Source: Janthinobacterium sp. TB1-E2 (GTDB lineage: Bacteria; Pseudomonadota; Gammaproteobacteria; Burkholderiales; Burkholderiaceae_D). Taken from it: a stretch of DNA of 64,000 nucleotides. The position numbers and the translations under genes were made by a program. The stretch spans positions 2,542,001 to 2,606,000 of the forward strand of contig NZ_CP142523.1 of assembly GCF_036885605.1 (NCBI RefSeq), in the 5' to 3' direction. Shown in pieces: positions 52,654 through 61,387 of this stretch. Within the stretch, counting starts at the first letter, position 1. Every line of letters begins with the position of its first letter. Under the pieces are notes generated by a model. That model did not search any database. It saw only the letters and a list, made by a program, of their open reading frames with translations, and had not been told where the DNA came from.

Positions 52654-53868
52654 TTACGAGTAAGCCGTCGGCTCGGGCACCGTGCCGTTCAAGGCAAAGC
52701 GTCCCAGGTCGCGCAGCTTGTAGTCGATGGGGTCGTGCAGGGTATGCACGCGCACGTTGCGCCAGTAGCGGTCGTAGCCATACTGGGCCGAGGTGGAACG
52801 GGCGCCCGTCAATTCGAACATCTGGCTGCTGATCTCGAGTCCCGCCTTGTGCGCCAGGCACTTGGCTTCGGCCACGGCCACGGCCAGCAAGCCCCGTTCG
52901 CGCGCTGTCACCAGCGCTCCCTTGCGGAACACTTTTTCCAGTTCCTGCGCCGCCAAGTCGGCCAGCACTTGCGCGGGGCGCAGCAAGAGCCACAGCTGGC
53001 CATAGCGGTGCTGCACCAAAGGGTCGTCCGTTGCCCTGGCCACGCCCGAGGCAAACCAGGCTTTTGCCTGCTCGTCCGTGTACTGGCGCGCCGCGTCGAA
53101 CGCGCCTTCGGCGATGCCCAGATAGAGGTTGCTCATGATCAGTTGCGCGATCTGCGAGCGGACGGTCGCTTGCGGCGTGGCCGCTTGCGCGGGCGCCTGC
53201 AGCACGAGGTCGCGCGGCAGGGCGACACCGTGGAAATGCACATTGCCGCTGTCCGTCTGGCGCTGGCCGAAGGCGTCCCAGTCCGCCTGCACGGTCACGC
53301 CGTCCTGGCGCGTGGGCAGGGCGGCGATCAGCGCCGTTTGCGTGGGCGCGTGCCAGGCGGAGACGGTCAGCCAGTCGGACCCCACGGAACCGGAAGAGAA
53401 GCTCTTGATGCCGTCGAGGATATAGCCGTCGCCGCTGTCGGTGGCCGTGACCCGTTTGTCGAGCGGGTTCAAGGCATTGCCCCAGAACAGGCGCTCGTCG
53501 ACGGTCAGGGTGAGCAGGCGGCGCTGCTGCTGCGCGCTGCCATACAGCTGCAAGCCGGCCAGCTGCAAATGGTGGAAGCCGAAGACATGCGCGAGCGCGC
53601 TGTCGGCGCGCGCCAGGATGCGGATCACTTGATAGACGAGGGGCCACGACGCGCCCTGGCCGCCGAATTCCACGGGAATCGACAAGGTCAGCAAGCCCGA
53701 CTCACGCAGCCATTCGCGTTCCTGCGCCGCATGGCCGCCGGCCTGGTCGCGGGCATTGGCCGTTTCGGCCAGGCGCGCGGCCAGCGACGTGGCGATGCTG
53801 ATGGCGTCCTGCAGGGGTTCCGGCACAGGCGGCTGGGGACGGGCGGCATGGAGAAAAACGCTAGACAT
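52654..53868 (-). CDS. sfnB: SfnB/DszC-like acyl-CoA dehydrogenase-type monooxygenase
   Basis: 404 aa flavoprotein with the acyl-CoA dehydrogenase fold: LLTLSIPVEFGGQGASWPLV at the N-terminal side, DSALAHVFGFHHLQL in the helical region and a C-terminal helical bundle with LTGARSTSAQYGYDRYWRNV. These features match the SfnB/DszC group of FMNH2-dependent oxygenases acting in organosulfur use. First gene of the leftward cluster, divergent from ssuE across 254 bases. Start at 53868 fits the family N-terminus. Confidence 0.85.
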   Translation of the reverse strand: MSSVFLHAARPQPPVPEPLQDAISIATSLAARLAETANARDQAGGHAAQEREWLRESGLLTLSIPVEFGGQGASWPLVYQVIRILARADSALAHVFGFHHLQLAGLQLYGSAQQQRRLLTLTVDERLFWGNALNPLDKRVTATDSGDGYILDGIKSFSSGSVGSDWLTVSAWHAPTQTALIAALPTRQDGVTVQADWDAFGQRQTDSGNVHFHGVALPRDLVLQAPAQAATPQATVRSQIAQLIMSNLYLGIAEGAFDAARQYTDEQAKAWFASGVARATDDPLVQHRYGQLWLLLRPAQVLADLAAQELEKVFRKGALVTARERGLLAVAVAEAKCLAHKAGLEISSQMFELTGARSTSAQYGYDRYWRNVRVHTLHDPIDYKLRDLGRFALNGTVPEPTAYS

Positions 53869-54122
53869 GAGTGAGATTCCAGAAAGACGATGACGCCGAT
53901 ATTGCACCGCCCCGCGTGCGCCGTACACGAAGAAAACCGCGCATGGATATGCGAAAAAAGCCATGCGGGGACCGGCACCTTCGCTTGCGGGGCGTCAGGC
54001 CCGGATAGTCAAAAAACGCATATCAAAGCGCGAAAGCATTCGTTTTACTGGGCTTCTGATGGCGATAGGCTGCAAGCATCCGAGCAACGCCACTTTCGAT
54101 CACTTACAGGGACGGGCATCAC
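53869..54122. promoter_or_regulatory. Divergent control region between sfnB and ssu operon
   Basis: 254 bases without a gene. It holds an inverted pair of the octamer GATATGCG (53946-53953) and CGCATATC (54017-54024), each followed inward by a run of A or T. The right-hand copy, read on the - strand, is GATATGCGTTTTTT and matches the core in front of the serine acetyltransferase gene (44168-44180). These are candidate sites for a CysB/Cbl/SsuR-type sulfur regulator controlling both clusters. Confidence 0.5.
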
Positions 54123-54743
54123 ATGAGCATCTTGTTATTGGGCGGTAGCCCGCAACTCCCATCGAGTTCCAGCCGCCTGCTGCTGCATATCGGCGAACAG
54201 CTGGCGCTGCAAGGCCACAGCTACGCCAAGCTGCATGTGCGCGACTTGCCGGCGCGCGCTTTGCTGCTGGCCGACTACGACGATGCGGCGATCGCCCGCG
54301 CCGTGCGCGCCGTGGCCGATGCGGACGCCATCGTGATCGCCACACCCATCTACAAGGCATCGTATACAGGGCTGCTGAAAGCCTTCCTCGACCTGCTGCC
54401 GCAAGATGGCCTGGCCGGCAAGCTGGTGCTGCCGCTGGCCACGGGCGGTGGCCATGCCCACACCCTGGCGCTCGACTATGCGCTGCGTCCCGTGCTCCAT
54501 GCGCTGGGCGCCAAGCAAGTGTTCACCAGCATCTATGCCAATGCCCAGCAGCTGGCATGGCACGAAGAAGGGGGCCTGAGCCTGGACGCGCCGATTGCCG
54601 ACCGTGTGCAGGCCGGCATCGAGGAATTGTCCACCGGCCTGTTCGTGCTGCAGGGACAGCGTCCGCCCGCGCCAGCCGAGATCCCGCACCCCGTACGTTC
54701 GCTGCAAGACCAGCCGTATGCGCCTCACTATCAAGCCGCCTGA
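54123..54743 (+). CDS. ssuE: NAD(P)H-dependent FMN reductase SsuE
   Basis: 206 aa flavodoxin-like reductase. MSILLLGGSPQLPSSSSRLL and IATPIYKASYTGLLKAFLDL are the FMN-binding segments of the SsuE group. It supplies reduced FMN to the sulfonate monooxygenase SsuD and possibly to the two oxygenases of the leftward cluster. First gene of ssuEADCB. Confidence 0.92.
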   Translation: MSILLLGGSPQLPSSSSRLLLHIGEQLALQGHSYAKLHVRDLPARALLLADYDDAAIARAVRAVADADAIVIATPIYKASYTGLLKAFLDLLPQDGLAGKLVLPLATGGGHAHTLALDYALRPVLHALGAKQVFTSIYANAQQLAWHEEGGLSLDAPIADRVQAGIEELSTGLFVLQGQRPPAPAEIPHPVRSLQDQPYAPHYQAA

Positions 54744-54767
54744 TTATTCACCGACCAAGGAACTGCC

Positions 54768-55778
54768 ATGACACACCGCCACGCACAACGACTTTCGCGC
54801 CGTACCACCTTGGGCCTGCTGTTTGCCGCCGCTGCCGGCGTGATGGCGGCCGGCATGCCGGCCGCGGCGCAGGCGCAGGCCAAAGGGGAGGTCCAGGTGC
54901 AGGTGCGTATCGGTTACCAGAAATACGGCACCTTGACCCTGCTGAAGGGGCGCGGCACCCTGGAAAAACGCCTGGCCGAACAGGGCGTGGGCGTGAAATG
55001 GACGGAGTTTCCGGCCGGCCCCGTGCTGCTGGAAGGCTTGAACGTGGGCAGCATCGATTTCGGCACCGTGGGCGAGGCGCCGCCGATCTTTGCCCAGGCG
55101 GCCGGCGCCAACCTGGTCTACGTCGGCAATGAGCCGGCGTCGCCGGCCAGCGAAGCCATCGTCGTGCCCAAGGGTTCCGGCCTGCGCACCCTGGCCGATT
55201 TGAAGGGCAAGAAAATCGCCTTGAACAAGGGCTCGAACGTGCACTACCTGTTATTGAAAGCGCTGGAAAAGGCCGGTGTCGCGTACGCCGACATCCAGCC
55301 CGTGTTCCTGCCGCCGGCCGATGCGCGCGCCGCTTTTGAACGGGGCAGCGTGGATGCGTGGGCCATCTGGGATCCGTTCCTGGCGGCCGCCGAAAAGCAG
55401 CTGGGTGCACGCGTGCTGGCCGATGGCAAGGGTCTGGTGGCGAACTACCAGTTCTACCTGGCTTCGCGCACGTATGCGGAAAAAAATCCCGAGATCCTGC
55501 GCATCGTGCTCGATGAAGTGGCCAAGGTCGATGACTGGGGCCGCAACAATCCGGACGAAGTGGCGACGATCCTGTCGGCACAGACGGGGCTGGGCAAGGA
55601 TGTCGTGGCGCTGGCCGCCTCGCGCTATGCGTATGGCGTCAAACCCGTGTCGGTCGATGTCATCGCTTCGCAGCAAAGGGTGGCGGATGCCTTTTCCAGC
55701 CTGAAGCTGATCCCGAAACCGATTGTCGTCAAGGATGCGCTGCTGCCGGCGCGCCAGCTGGCCACCAGCGCAAAATAA
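54768..55778 (+). CDS. ssuA: Aliphatic sulfonate-binding protein SsuA
   Basis: 336 aa periplasmic protein with a signal peptide carrying SRRTTLGLLFAAAAG (Sec or Tat) and mature sequence VRIGYQKYGTLTLLKGRGTL, FGTVGEAPPIFAQAAGANLV typical of SsuA. Delivers alkanesulfonates to SsuCB. AAGGAACTGCC precedes the ATG; 24 bases behind ssuE. Confidence 0.92.
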   Translation: MTHRHAQRLSRRTTLGLLFAAAAGVMAAGMPAAAQAQAKGEVQVQVRIGYQKYGTLTLLKGRGTLEKRLAEQGVGVKWTEFPAGPVLLEGLNVGSIDFGTVGEAPPIFAQAAGANLVYVGNEPASPASEAIVVPKGSGLRTLADLKGKKIALNKGSNVHYLLLKALEKAGVAYADIQPVFLPPADARAAFERGSVDAWAIWDPFLAAAEKQLGARVLADGKGLVANYQFYLASRTYAEKNPEILRIVLDEVAKVDDWGRNNPDEVATILSAQTGLGKDVVALAASRYAYGVKPVSVDVIASQQRVADAFSSLKLIPKPIVVKDALLPARQLATSAK

Positions 55779-55790
55779 GGAACGAATACC

Positions 55791-56951
55791 ATGTCATTGA
55801 ATGTCTTCTGGTTTATCCCTACCCACGGCGACAGCCGCTACCTGGGCACGTCGCAGGGCGCGCGTCCTGTCGATGCCGATTACCTGCGCCAGGTGGCCGT
55901 GGCCGCCGACACGCTCGGCTACGACGGCGTGCTGCTGCCCACGGGGCGCTCCTGCGAAGATGCGTGGGTGGTGGCGTCGTCGCTGATCAGCGTGACGCAA
56001 AAGCTCAAATTCCTCGTCGCCATCCGTCCCGGCCTGTCCACGCCCGGCCTGGCCGTGCGCATGGCGTCCACGTTTGACCGCCTGTCGAACGGGCGCCTCC
56101 TGATCAACGTCGTCACGGGCGGCGACCAGGGAGAATTGGAAGCGGACGGCCTGTTTGCCGACCACGCCAAGCGTTATGAAATTTCCGATGAATTCATCAA
56201 GGTGTGGCGCGCCACGCTGGCGGGCGAGGGCGGTGCGGCCGGCTACGATTTCGAGGGCAAGCATATCCAGGTCAAGGGTTCCAAAACCCTGTATCCGCCC
56301 GTGCAGAAACCGTATCCACCGCTGTATTTCGGCGGTTCGTCGGAACCGGCGCATGAACTGGCGGCCGAGCAGATGGACGTGTACCTGACGTGGGGCGAGC
56401 CGCCCGCCGCCGTTGCCGAGAAAATCGCCGACATCCGCGCGCGCGCCGCAAAAAAAGGCCGCACAGTCCGGTTTGGCATCCGATTGCACGTGATCGTGCG
56501 CGAAACGAACGAGGCGGCCTGGCGCGCGGCCGATGAACTGATCAGCCACCTCGATGATGACATCATCGCCAAGGCGCAGGCGGCCTTCGGCAAGATGGAT
56601 TCCGTGGGCCAGCAGCGCATGGCGGCCCTGCATGGCGGGCGGCGCGACAAGCTCGAGGTGTCGCCCAACCTGTGGGCCGGCGTGGGCCTGGTGCGCGGCG
56701 GCGCGGGCACGGCCCTCGTCGGCGACGGGCCGACCGTGGTGGCGCGCATGCAGGAATACGCGGACCTGGGCATCGACACCTTCATTTTCTCGGGCTACCC
56801 GCATCTGGAAGAATCGTACCGCTTTGCCGAACTGGTGTTCCCGCTGCTGGGCAAGGGCAAGGCCGTGGGTGAGCAGTCACTGACGGGGCCCTTCGGCGAA
56901 GTCATGGCCAGCAATATCGTGCCTGCCGCGCCGCAGAAAAAGGCGGCCTGA
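55791..56951 (+). CDS. ssuD: FMNH2-dependent alkanesulfonate monooxygenase SsuD
   Basis: 386 aa luciferase-like enzyme that cleaves alkanesulfonates to aldehyde and sulfite. [60 protein letters not shown] and [20 protein letters not shown] are the conserved SsuD segments. It lies 12 bases behind ssuA and one base before ssuC. Confidence 0.95.
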   Translation: MSLNVFWFIPTHGDSRYLGTSQGARPVDADYLRQVAVAADTLGYDGVLLPTGRSCEDAWVVASSLISVTQKLKFLVAIRPGLSTPGLAVRMASTFDRLSNGRLLINVVTGGDQGELEADGLFADHAKRYEISDEFIKVWRATLAGEGGAAGYDFEGKHIQVKGSKTLYPPVQKPYPPLYFGGSSEPAHELAAEQMDVYLTWGEPPAAVAEKIADIRARAAKKGRTVRFGIRLHVIVRETNEAAWRAADELISHLDDDIIAKAQAAFGKMDSVGQQRMAALHGGRRDKLEVSPNLWAGVGLVRGGAGTALVGDGPTVVARMQEYADLGIDTFIFSGYPHLEESYRFAELVFPLLGKGKAVGEQSLTGPFGEVMASNIVPAAPQKKAA

Positions 56952-56952
56952 G

Positions 56953-57744
56953 ATGGCGGCCGGCTCCATACGACGGGCACGCGCCGCGCCATGGCGTGAT
57001 TCGCTGGCGCCATGGGCCTTGCCCGTGGCGCTGCTGCTGGCCTGGCAGCTGGCGGCGCAGTGGGGCTGGCTGTCGAGCCGCATCCTGCCCGAGCCGTGGG
57101 CCGTGGCGAAGGCGTTCTGGCACCTGGCCGTGTCGGGCGAATTGTGGCTGCACCTGAAAACGAGCTTGTGGCGCGCGACGGTCGGTTTCGCCGTCGGTGC
57201 GGGACTGGGCTTGCTGCTGGGCTTATTGACGGGCAGCTTCCGCCACGCGGAAACCCTGCTCGACACGACCCTGCAAATGGTGCGCAACATCCCCGCGCTG
57301 GCCCTGATTCCGCTGGTGATCCTGTGGTTCGGCATCGATGAAACGGCCAAGCTGTTCCTGCTGGCCGTCGGCGTCTTCTTTCCCGTCTACCTGAATACTT
57401 TCCACGGCATCCGCTCGGCCGACCAGGGCTTGATCGAAATGGCGAAAAGCTATGGCCTCTCGGGCTGGCCTTTGTACCGCGACGTGATCCTGCCGGCCGC
57501 CATGCCCTCGATTCTGGTGGGCGTGCGCTTTTCGCTGGGCCTCGTGTGGGTGCTGCTGATCGTCGCCGAAACCATCTCGGCGCAGGCCGGCATCGGCTAC
57601 ATGACGATGAATGCACGCGAATTTTTGCAAACGGACGTGGTGCTGGTGGGGATTTTGTTGTACGCCTTGCTGGGCAAGCTGGCCGATCTGTTCTCGCGCC
57701 GGCTGGAACGCCACTGCCTGCGATGGAATCCCGCTTACCGATAG
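56953..57744 (+). CDS. ssuC: Aliphatic sulfonate ABC transporter permease SsuC
   Basis: 263 aa permease with six predicted helices. [20 protein letters not shown] at the N-terminus, [20 protein letters not shown] and the EAA-type loop [20 protein letters not shown] identify SsuC. One base separates it from ssuD. Confidence 0.93.
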   Translation: MAAGSIRRARAAPWRDSLAPWALPVALLLAWQLAAQWGWLSSRILPEPWAVAKAFWHLAVSGELWLHLKTSLWRATVGFAVGAGLGLLLGLLTGSFRHAETLLDTTLQMVRNIPALALIPLVILWFGIDETAKLFLLAVGVFFPVYLNTFHGIRSADQGLIEMAKSYGLSGWPLYRDVILPAAMPSILVGVRFSLGLVWVLLIVAETISAQAGIGYMTMNAREFLQTDVVLVGILLYALLGKLADLFSRRLERHCLRWNPAYR

Positions 57745-57769
57745 TGACGAAATGACGAAGGAAGACACC

Positions 57770-58600
57770 ATGCTGCTCGCCCCCATCCAGATCGAAACGG
57801 ATTTTTTGTCGCATTTCGTGCAATACGACCCGGCCAGTGCGCCGCCGCAGGCCAAGGCCGCGCCGCAAGCTCCCTTGGCGCGCCGTGGCGTGCCTTTGGA
57901 GCTGACGCAATTGAGCAAGGCCTATGGCGAACGTCCTGTTTTGAAGAACGTCGACCTGCAGCTGGAAGCGGGCGAGTTCGTCGCCATCGTGGGGCGCAGC
58001 GGCTGCGGCAAGAGCACCTTGCTGCGCTCGATCGCGGGACTGGAAAGCGTCGATGACGGCAGAATCGCCATCGGCAGCGGCGTGGGCGCGCCCGACATCC
58101 GCATCATGTTCCAGGAATCGCGTCTGCTGCCGTGGAAAACGGTGCTCGATAACGTGGCCCTGGGCCTGCCCCGTTCCGTCGGCGCGGCGGCCGCCTCGCT
58201 GTGGACGGTGGGCCTGGCCGAACGGGCAAACGACTGGCCATCTGCCCTGTCGGGCGGGCAGAAGCAGCGCGTGGCGCTGGCGCGCGCCCTCGTGCACGAG
58301 CCGCAACTGCTGCTGCTCGACGAACCGCTAGGTGCGCTTGACGCCCTGACGCGCATCGAGATGCAGCAGCTGATCGAGTCGCTATGGCTGGCGCGCGGTT
58401 TCACGGCCGTGCTGGTGACGCACGACGTGGCCGAAGCCGTGGCCCTGGCCGACAGGGTGCTGCTGATCGAGGGTGGCCAGATCACCATGGACGTGCCGGT
58501 GGACTTGCCGCGCCCGCGCCAGCGCGGCCATGCGGCCTTCGCCGCGCTGGAGCAGTCTATCTTGTCGCGCGTGCTGCAGCCGTCTCGGCCAGGACAATAA
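57770..58600 (+). CDS. ssuB: Aliphatic sulfonate ABC transporter ATPase SsuB
   Basis: 276 aa ATPase: Walker [10 protein letters not shown] at 75-83, signature LSGGQ, Walker [13 protein letters not shown]. The N-terminus carries about 40 extra residues before the ABC domain compared with the paralogue at 47685. Start at 57770 follows GAAGGAAG; an ATG six codons earlier is possible. The last 44 bases overlap the converging HAD phosphatase gene. Confidence 0.92.
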   Translation: MLLAPIQIETDFLSHFVQYDPASAPPQAKAAPQAPLARRGVPLELTQLSKAYGERPVLKNVDLQLEAGEFVAIVGRSGCGKSTLLRSIAGLESVDDGRIAIGSGVGAPDIRIMFQESRLLPWKTVLDNVALGLPRSVGAAAASLWTVGLAERANDWPSALSGGQKQRVALARALVHEPQLLLLDEPLGALDALTRIEMQQLIESLWLARGFTAVLVTHDVAEAVALADRVLLIEGGQITMDVPVDLPRPRQRGHAAFAALEQSILSRVLQPSRPGQ

Positions 58601-59267
58601 AGCCGTCGGCATCGACGGTTGCGACGATGGCTTCATAATTGTCGATGGCCGGGTGGCGCGTGGCCAGCGGGTGCGCATGCGTGGCCGTGACGACGATGAC
58701 CTTCGCGCCAGCCGCTTCGCCCGCCTCGATGCCGACCGACGCGTCTTCGAACACGAGGCAGTCGGAGGGCGCCACGCCCAGTTTTTCAGCCGCAAGCAAG
58801 TAGCAATCGGGTTTCGGCTTGCCCGCCTTGACGTCTTCCGCCGTCACCATGATGGCCGGTATCGGCATGCCGGCCGCCTTCAGGCGGGCCGTCGCCAGCG
58901 CACGCGGCGCCGAGGTGACGATGGCCCATTGTGCGGGCGGCAGCGATTCCAAAAAGCGCAGCGCGCCCGCGATTTCAATGATCCCTTCCACGTCGATGAT
59001 TTCCGCATCCGTGATGCCCTGCGACTCGCGCTGCGCGTCGACGCCGGGCAAGCGCAGTTTGGCGATGGTGTCGACCGAGCGCGCGCCATGGATGGTGGGC
59101 AAAAAGGCCGCCACGTCGAGGCCCTGGCGCTGCGCCCACGTGCCCCAGATGCGTTCGGCGGCGGCGATGGAATTGATGACGGTGCCGTCCATGTCGAACA
59201 GAAAAGCGCGGTAGCGGCCGGCGGCCGATGGTGTCGGGGATGAAGACGGCGAGGGCAGTGCGGACAT
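58557..59267 (-). CDS. HAD-superfamily sugar/glycerol-phosphate phosphatase
   Basis: 236 aa phosphatase. Catalytic motif I DMDGT with D25 and D27, motif [14 protein letters not shown], motif III with K in [20 protein letters not shown] and motif [17 protein letters not shown]. This set fits the beta-phosphoglucomutase-like group acting on sugar phosphates or glycerol-3-phosphate. Start at 59267 follows GGAAGG. Convergent with, and overlapping, ssuB. Confidence 0.88.
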   Translation of the reverse strand: MSALPSPSSSPTPSAAGRYRAFLFDMDGTVINSIAAAERIWGTWAQRQGLDVAAFLPTIHGARSVDTIAKLRLPGVDAQRESQGITDAEIIDVEGIIEIAGALRFLESLPPAQWAIVTSAPRALATARLKAAGMPIPAIMVTAEDVKAGKPKPDCYLLAAEKLGVAPSDCLVFEDASVGIEAGEAAGAKVIVVTATHAHPLATRHPAIDNYEAIVATVDADGFIVLAETAAARATR

Positions 59268-59399
59268 GGCTTCCTTCCAGGCGGGTTGGTTGAGGCTTTT
59301 TTGCAAGCGCCCATTGTAAGGTGAAAGCGCAATATGCGTGCTGTGCTACATTCAGCGCACCGGTCATCGTGGCCGGCAAGATACGGACAAGGACAGATA

Positions 59400-59819
59400 G
59401 TGGCAATCGAGTTTTCGTTGGAAGCGGATGCGCAGTTGGAGCAAGGGGTATTGACCGACGTATTGACGCGCTGCGGGGCGCAGGACGTCGAGCCGAGCGA
59501 CAGGGGCTTCAATGGCTGGTTCCCCGAGTCGGGCCTGAGTTTTTATGTCCGTATCAGGAGCATTGAGCAAGGTATGGGAAGCGCCAGCCCTGACTGCGTG
59601 CTTGCCGAATTTCTGCCGTCGCCGCAGGACTGGCGGGTGGAGTACAGGATCAATTTCCGCTACAACAGCGATGAATACAATGCCTGCAGCAGCACCTTGC
59701 GCGAAGTCGTTGCCTGCCTGGTGGAATCGAGCCCCTGCAAATTTGTCGTCTCATTTCAATCTGAGCAAGTGTACTGCTTGCGCAATCAGCGGGGGCTGGA
59801 AATCTTCAAGGTCATCTGA
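59400..59819 (+). CDS. Unknown protein with GTG start
   Basis: 139 aa protein not recognised. It begins with GTG, preceded by AAGGAC at a normal distance. Sequence is acidic and beta-rich (SGLSFYVRIRSIEQG, DWRVEYRINFRYNSDEYNAC, SPCKFVVSFQSEQVYCLRNQ), resembling small soluble proteins often found as immunity or housekeeping proteins of unknown role. It is isolated between the HAD gene and the second META gene. Confidence 0.7.
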   Translation: MAIEFSLEADAQLEQGVLTDVLTRCGAQDVEPSDRGFNGWFPESGLSFYVRIRSIEQGMGSASPDCVLAEFLPSPQDWRVEYRINFRYNSDEYNACSSTLREVVACLVESSPCKFVVSFQSEQVYCLRNQRGLEIFKVI

Positions 59820-59838
59820 CCTGCTGCCGGACGACAGC

Positions 59839-60294
59839 CTACAGGTACACCGATTCAAACCTGGCCACGGGCGCGCCATCCTTGAGCAGGATCAGCTTCT
59901 CGCCTTCGATCTGGTAGCCCGTCACGCTGTTCAAATTGGTCAGTACGGCGCTTTCCAGCTGCATCAAAGGGGGCGGGCAGGCCATGCGCGTGCCGGCCAG
60001 TTGCGTGAAGCGCAGGGCCGTGCCGGCCAGCGTATAGCCGCCCATGACGCGGTTGCAGCCTGTGAAACCGGTGACCTTGCCATCGGCGGTAAGGGTGATG
60101 CGCACTTCGCGTTCCTGCTGCGGCGCCATCGCCACGGGAGTCCCATCGAGCTGCGTCAGCTTCCAGTAGGTATTCGTCAGGCTGGCCTGCGGCGCCAGGC
60201 TGGCGTTCGGCTTGGCGCTGTCGCTGGTGGCGGCACAGCCACCGGCCATGGCGATGGCGGCGGCGAGGGGAAGGTATTTCAGGCGATGCGGCAT
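59839..60294 (-). CDS. META-domain lipoprotein 2
   Basis: 151 aa lipoprotein with lipobox MAGGC (C20) and a META/HslJ domain: NTYWKLTQLDGTPVAMAPQQ, FTGCNRVMGGYTLAGTALRF, VTGYQIEGEKLILLKDGAPV. The order of motifs is the same as in META lipoprotein 1 at 45324, so they are paralogues separated by 14 kb. Convergent with the unknown gene at 59400; 19 bases lie between the stops. Confidence 0.85.
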   Translation of the reverse strand: MPHRLKYLPLAAAIAMAGGCAATSDSAKPNASLAPQASLTNTYWKLTQLDGTPVAMAPQQEREVRITLTADGKVTGFTGCNRVMGGYTLAGTALRFTQLAGTRMACPPPLMQLESAVLTNLNSVTGYQIEGEKLILLKDGAPVARFESVYL

Positions 60295-60436
60295 GGGATG
60301 CTCCTGTGAGGGGGAATGCCTGCAGACTAGCAGGTTTTTTGCGCCGCTCAGCGCACGGCAGCGGTGATCGTTTCCATTTTGCCAGTCCTGGCATTAAACT
60401 CATGCTTTCTTTAACGTTGATCGGGGAGCCGGGCCG

Positions 60437-61387
60437 ATGCTGCAAGCGCAAGCGCTGGATAATCGACTGGTGGCCACCACTGACGACGACGTGCTGGTCG
60501 ACCGCATCGTGCCCGGCGCGCCGCTGGTCGTCGCCTTCGGCTTCGTTTCGTGGACCACGCGTCCCGCCTTCGATTTTTACGGGCGCCTGAGAAAGCTGGA
60601 GCAGGCCAGCGGGCAGCCGCTGAACAAAATCCTCGTGCGCGATTCGGGCAATGCCTGGTACCACCGCCGCATCGCAGGCCTGGGCAACCATGTCGACGAG
60701 ACGGCGCAAGCCTTGCGCGAACTCGTGCGCCGCATCGCGCCCAGCCAGGTCACGACCGTCGGCCAGTCCATGGGTGCGTACGCGGCCGTCATGTATGGCT
60801 TGCTGCTGGACGCGCAGCAGATCGTCGCCTTCGGGCCGCTGTCCTTCCTCGACGTGCAGCAGGCGCGCTTGTACCATGAGCTGCGCTGGCTGCCCGTGAT
60901 GGAATCGCTGGCGCAAGACCCGCCAGCCTCCGGCTATTACGACCTGGCGGCCCTGTGCCGCGCCAGGGCAACTGAGCATACGCAGCTGCACCTGGTGTTC
61001 GGCACGCGGCCCGACGCGGCCCGACCGGATGTAGCTAACCTTGGCGCCAGCGCCAGCGAATCGGTCAACCTCGACGCCATGCACGCGCAGCGCCTGGCCG
61101 CCTATGGTCAATGCACCCTGCACCCGTTTCCGCACTCGGGCCACGCCGTGGTGCAGCACCTGATCGACACGAAGCGCATCAACGGCTTGCTGGCCAAGTG
61201 CATACTCGGTCTTACGCTGGAAGAGGAAGCGATGCCGGAGATCGGCGCCGCCTGGCGGGACTGGGTGGCGGAAAACCTGCGTTTGGGCTGCGCCGGCGAA
61301 CAGCTGGTGGCCGTGCTGCAGCAGCACGGTTTTTCGCTGGCCAGCAGCATGGCTGCCGTGGATGCCGTCCGCGCCAAGGCCACATGA
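60437..61387 (+). CDS. Alpha/beta-hydrolase-like protein coupled to MocR regulator 2
   Basis: 316 aa protein. A nucleophile elbow GQSMGAYAAVMYG around residues 113-125 and a strand-rich N-terminus (PLVVAFGFVSWTTRPAFDFY) suggest an alpha/beta-hydrolase fold, and HSGHAVVQHL near 232 could supply the histidine. From about 265 a separate helical module (AAWRDWVAENLRLGCAGEQL) follows. Substrate unknown. Its stop overlaps the start of the MocR gene by four bases (61384-61387). Confidence 0.72.
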   Translation: MLQAQALDNRLVATTDDDVLVDRIVPGAPLVVAFGFVSWTTRPAFDFYGRLRKLEQASGQPLNKILVRDSGNAWYHRRIAGLGNHVDETAQALRELVRRIAPSQVTTVGQSMGAYAAVMYGLLLDAQQIVAFGPLSFLDVQQARLYHELRWLPVMESLAQDPPASGYYDLAALCRARATEHTQLHLVFGTRPDAARPDVANLGASASESVNLDAMHAQRLAAYGQCTLHPFPHSGHAVVQHLIDTKRINGLLAKCILGLTLEEEAMPEIGAAWRDWVAENLRLGCAGEQLVAVLQQHGFSLASSMAAVDAVRAKAT

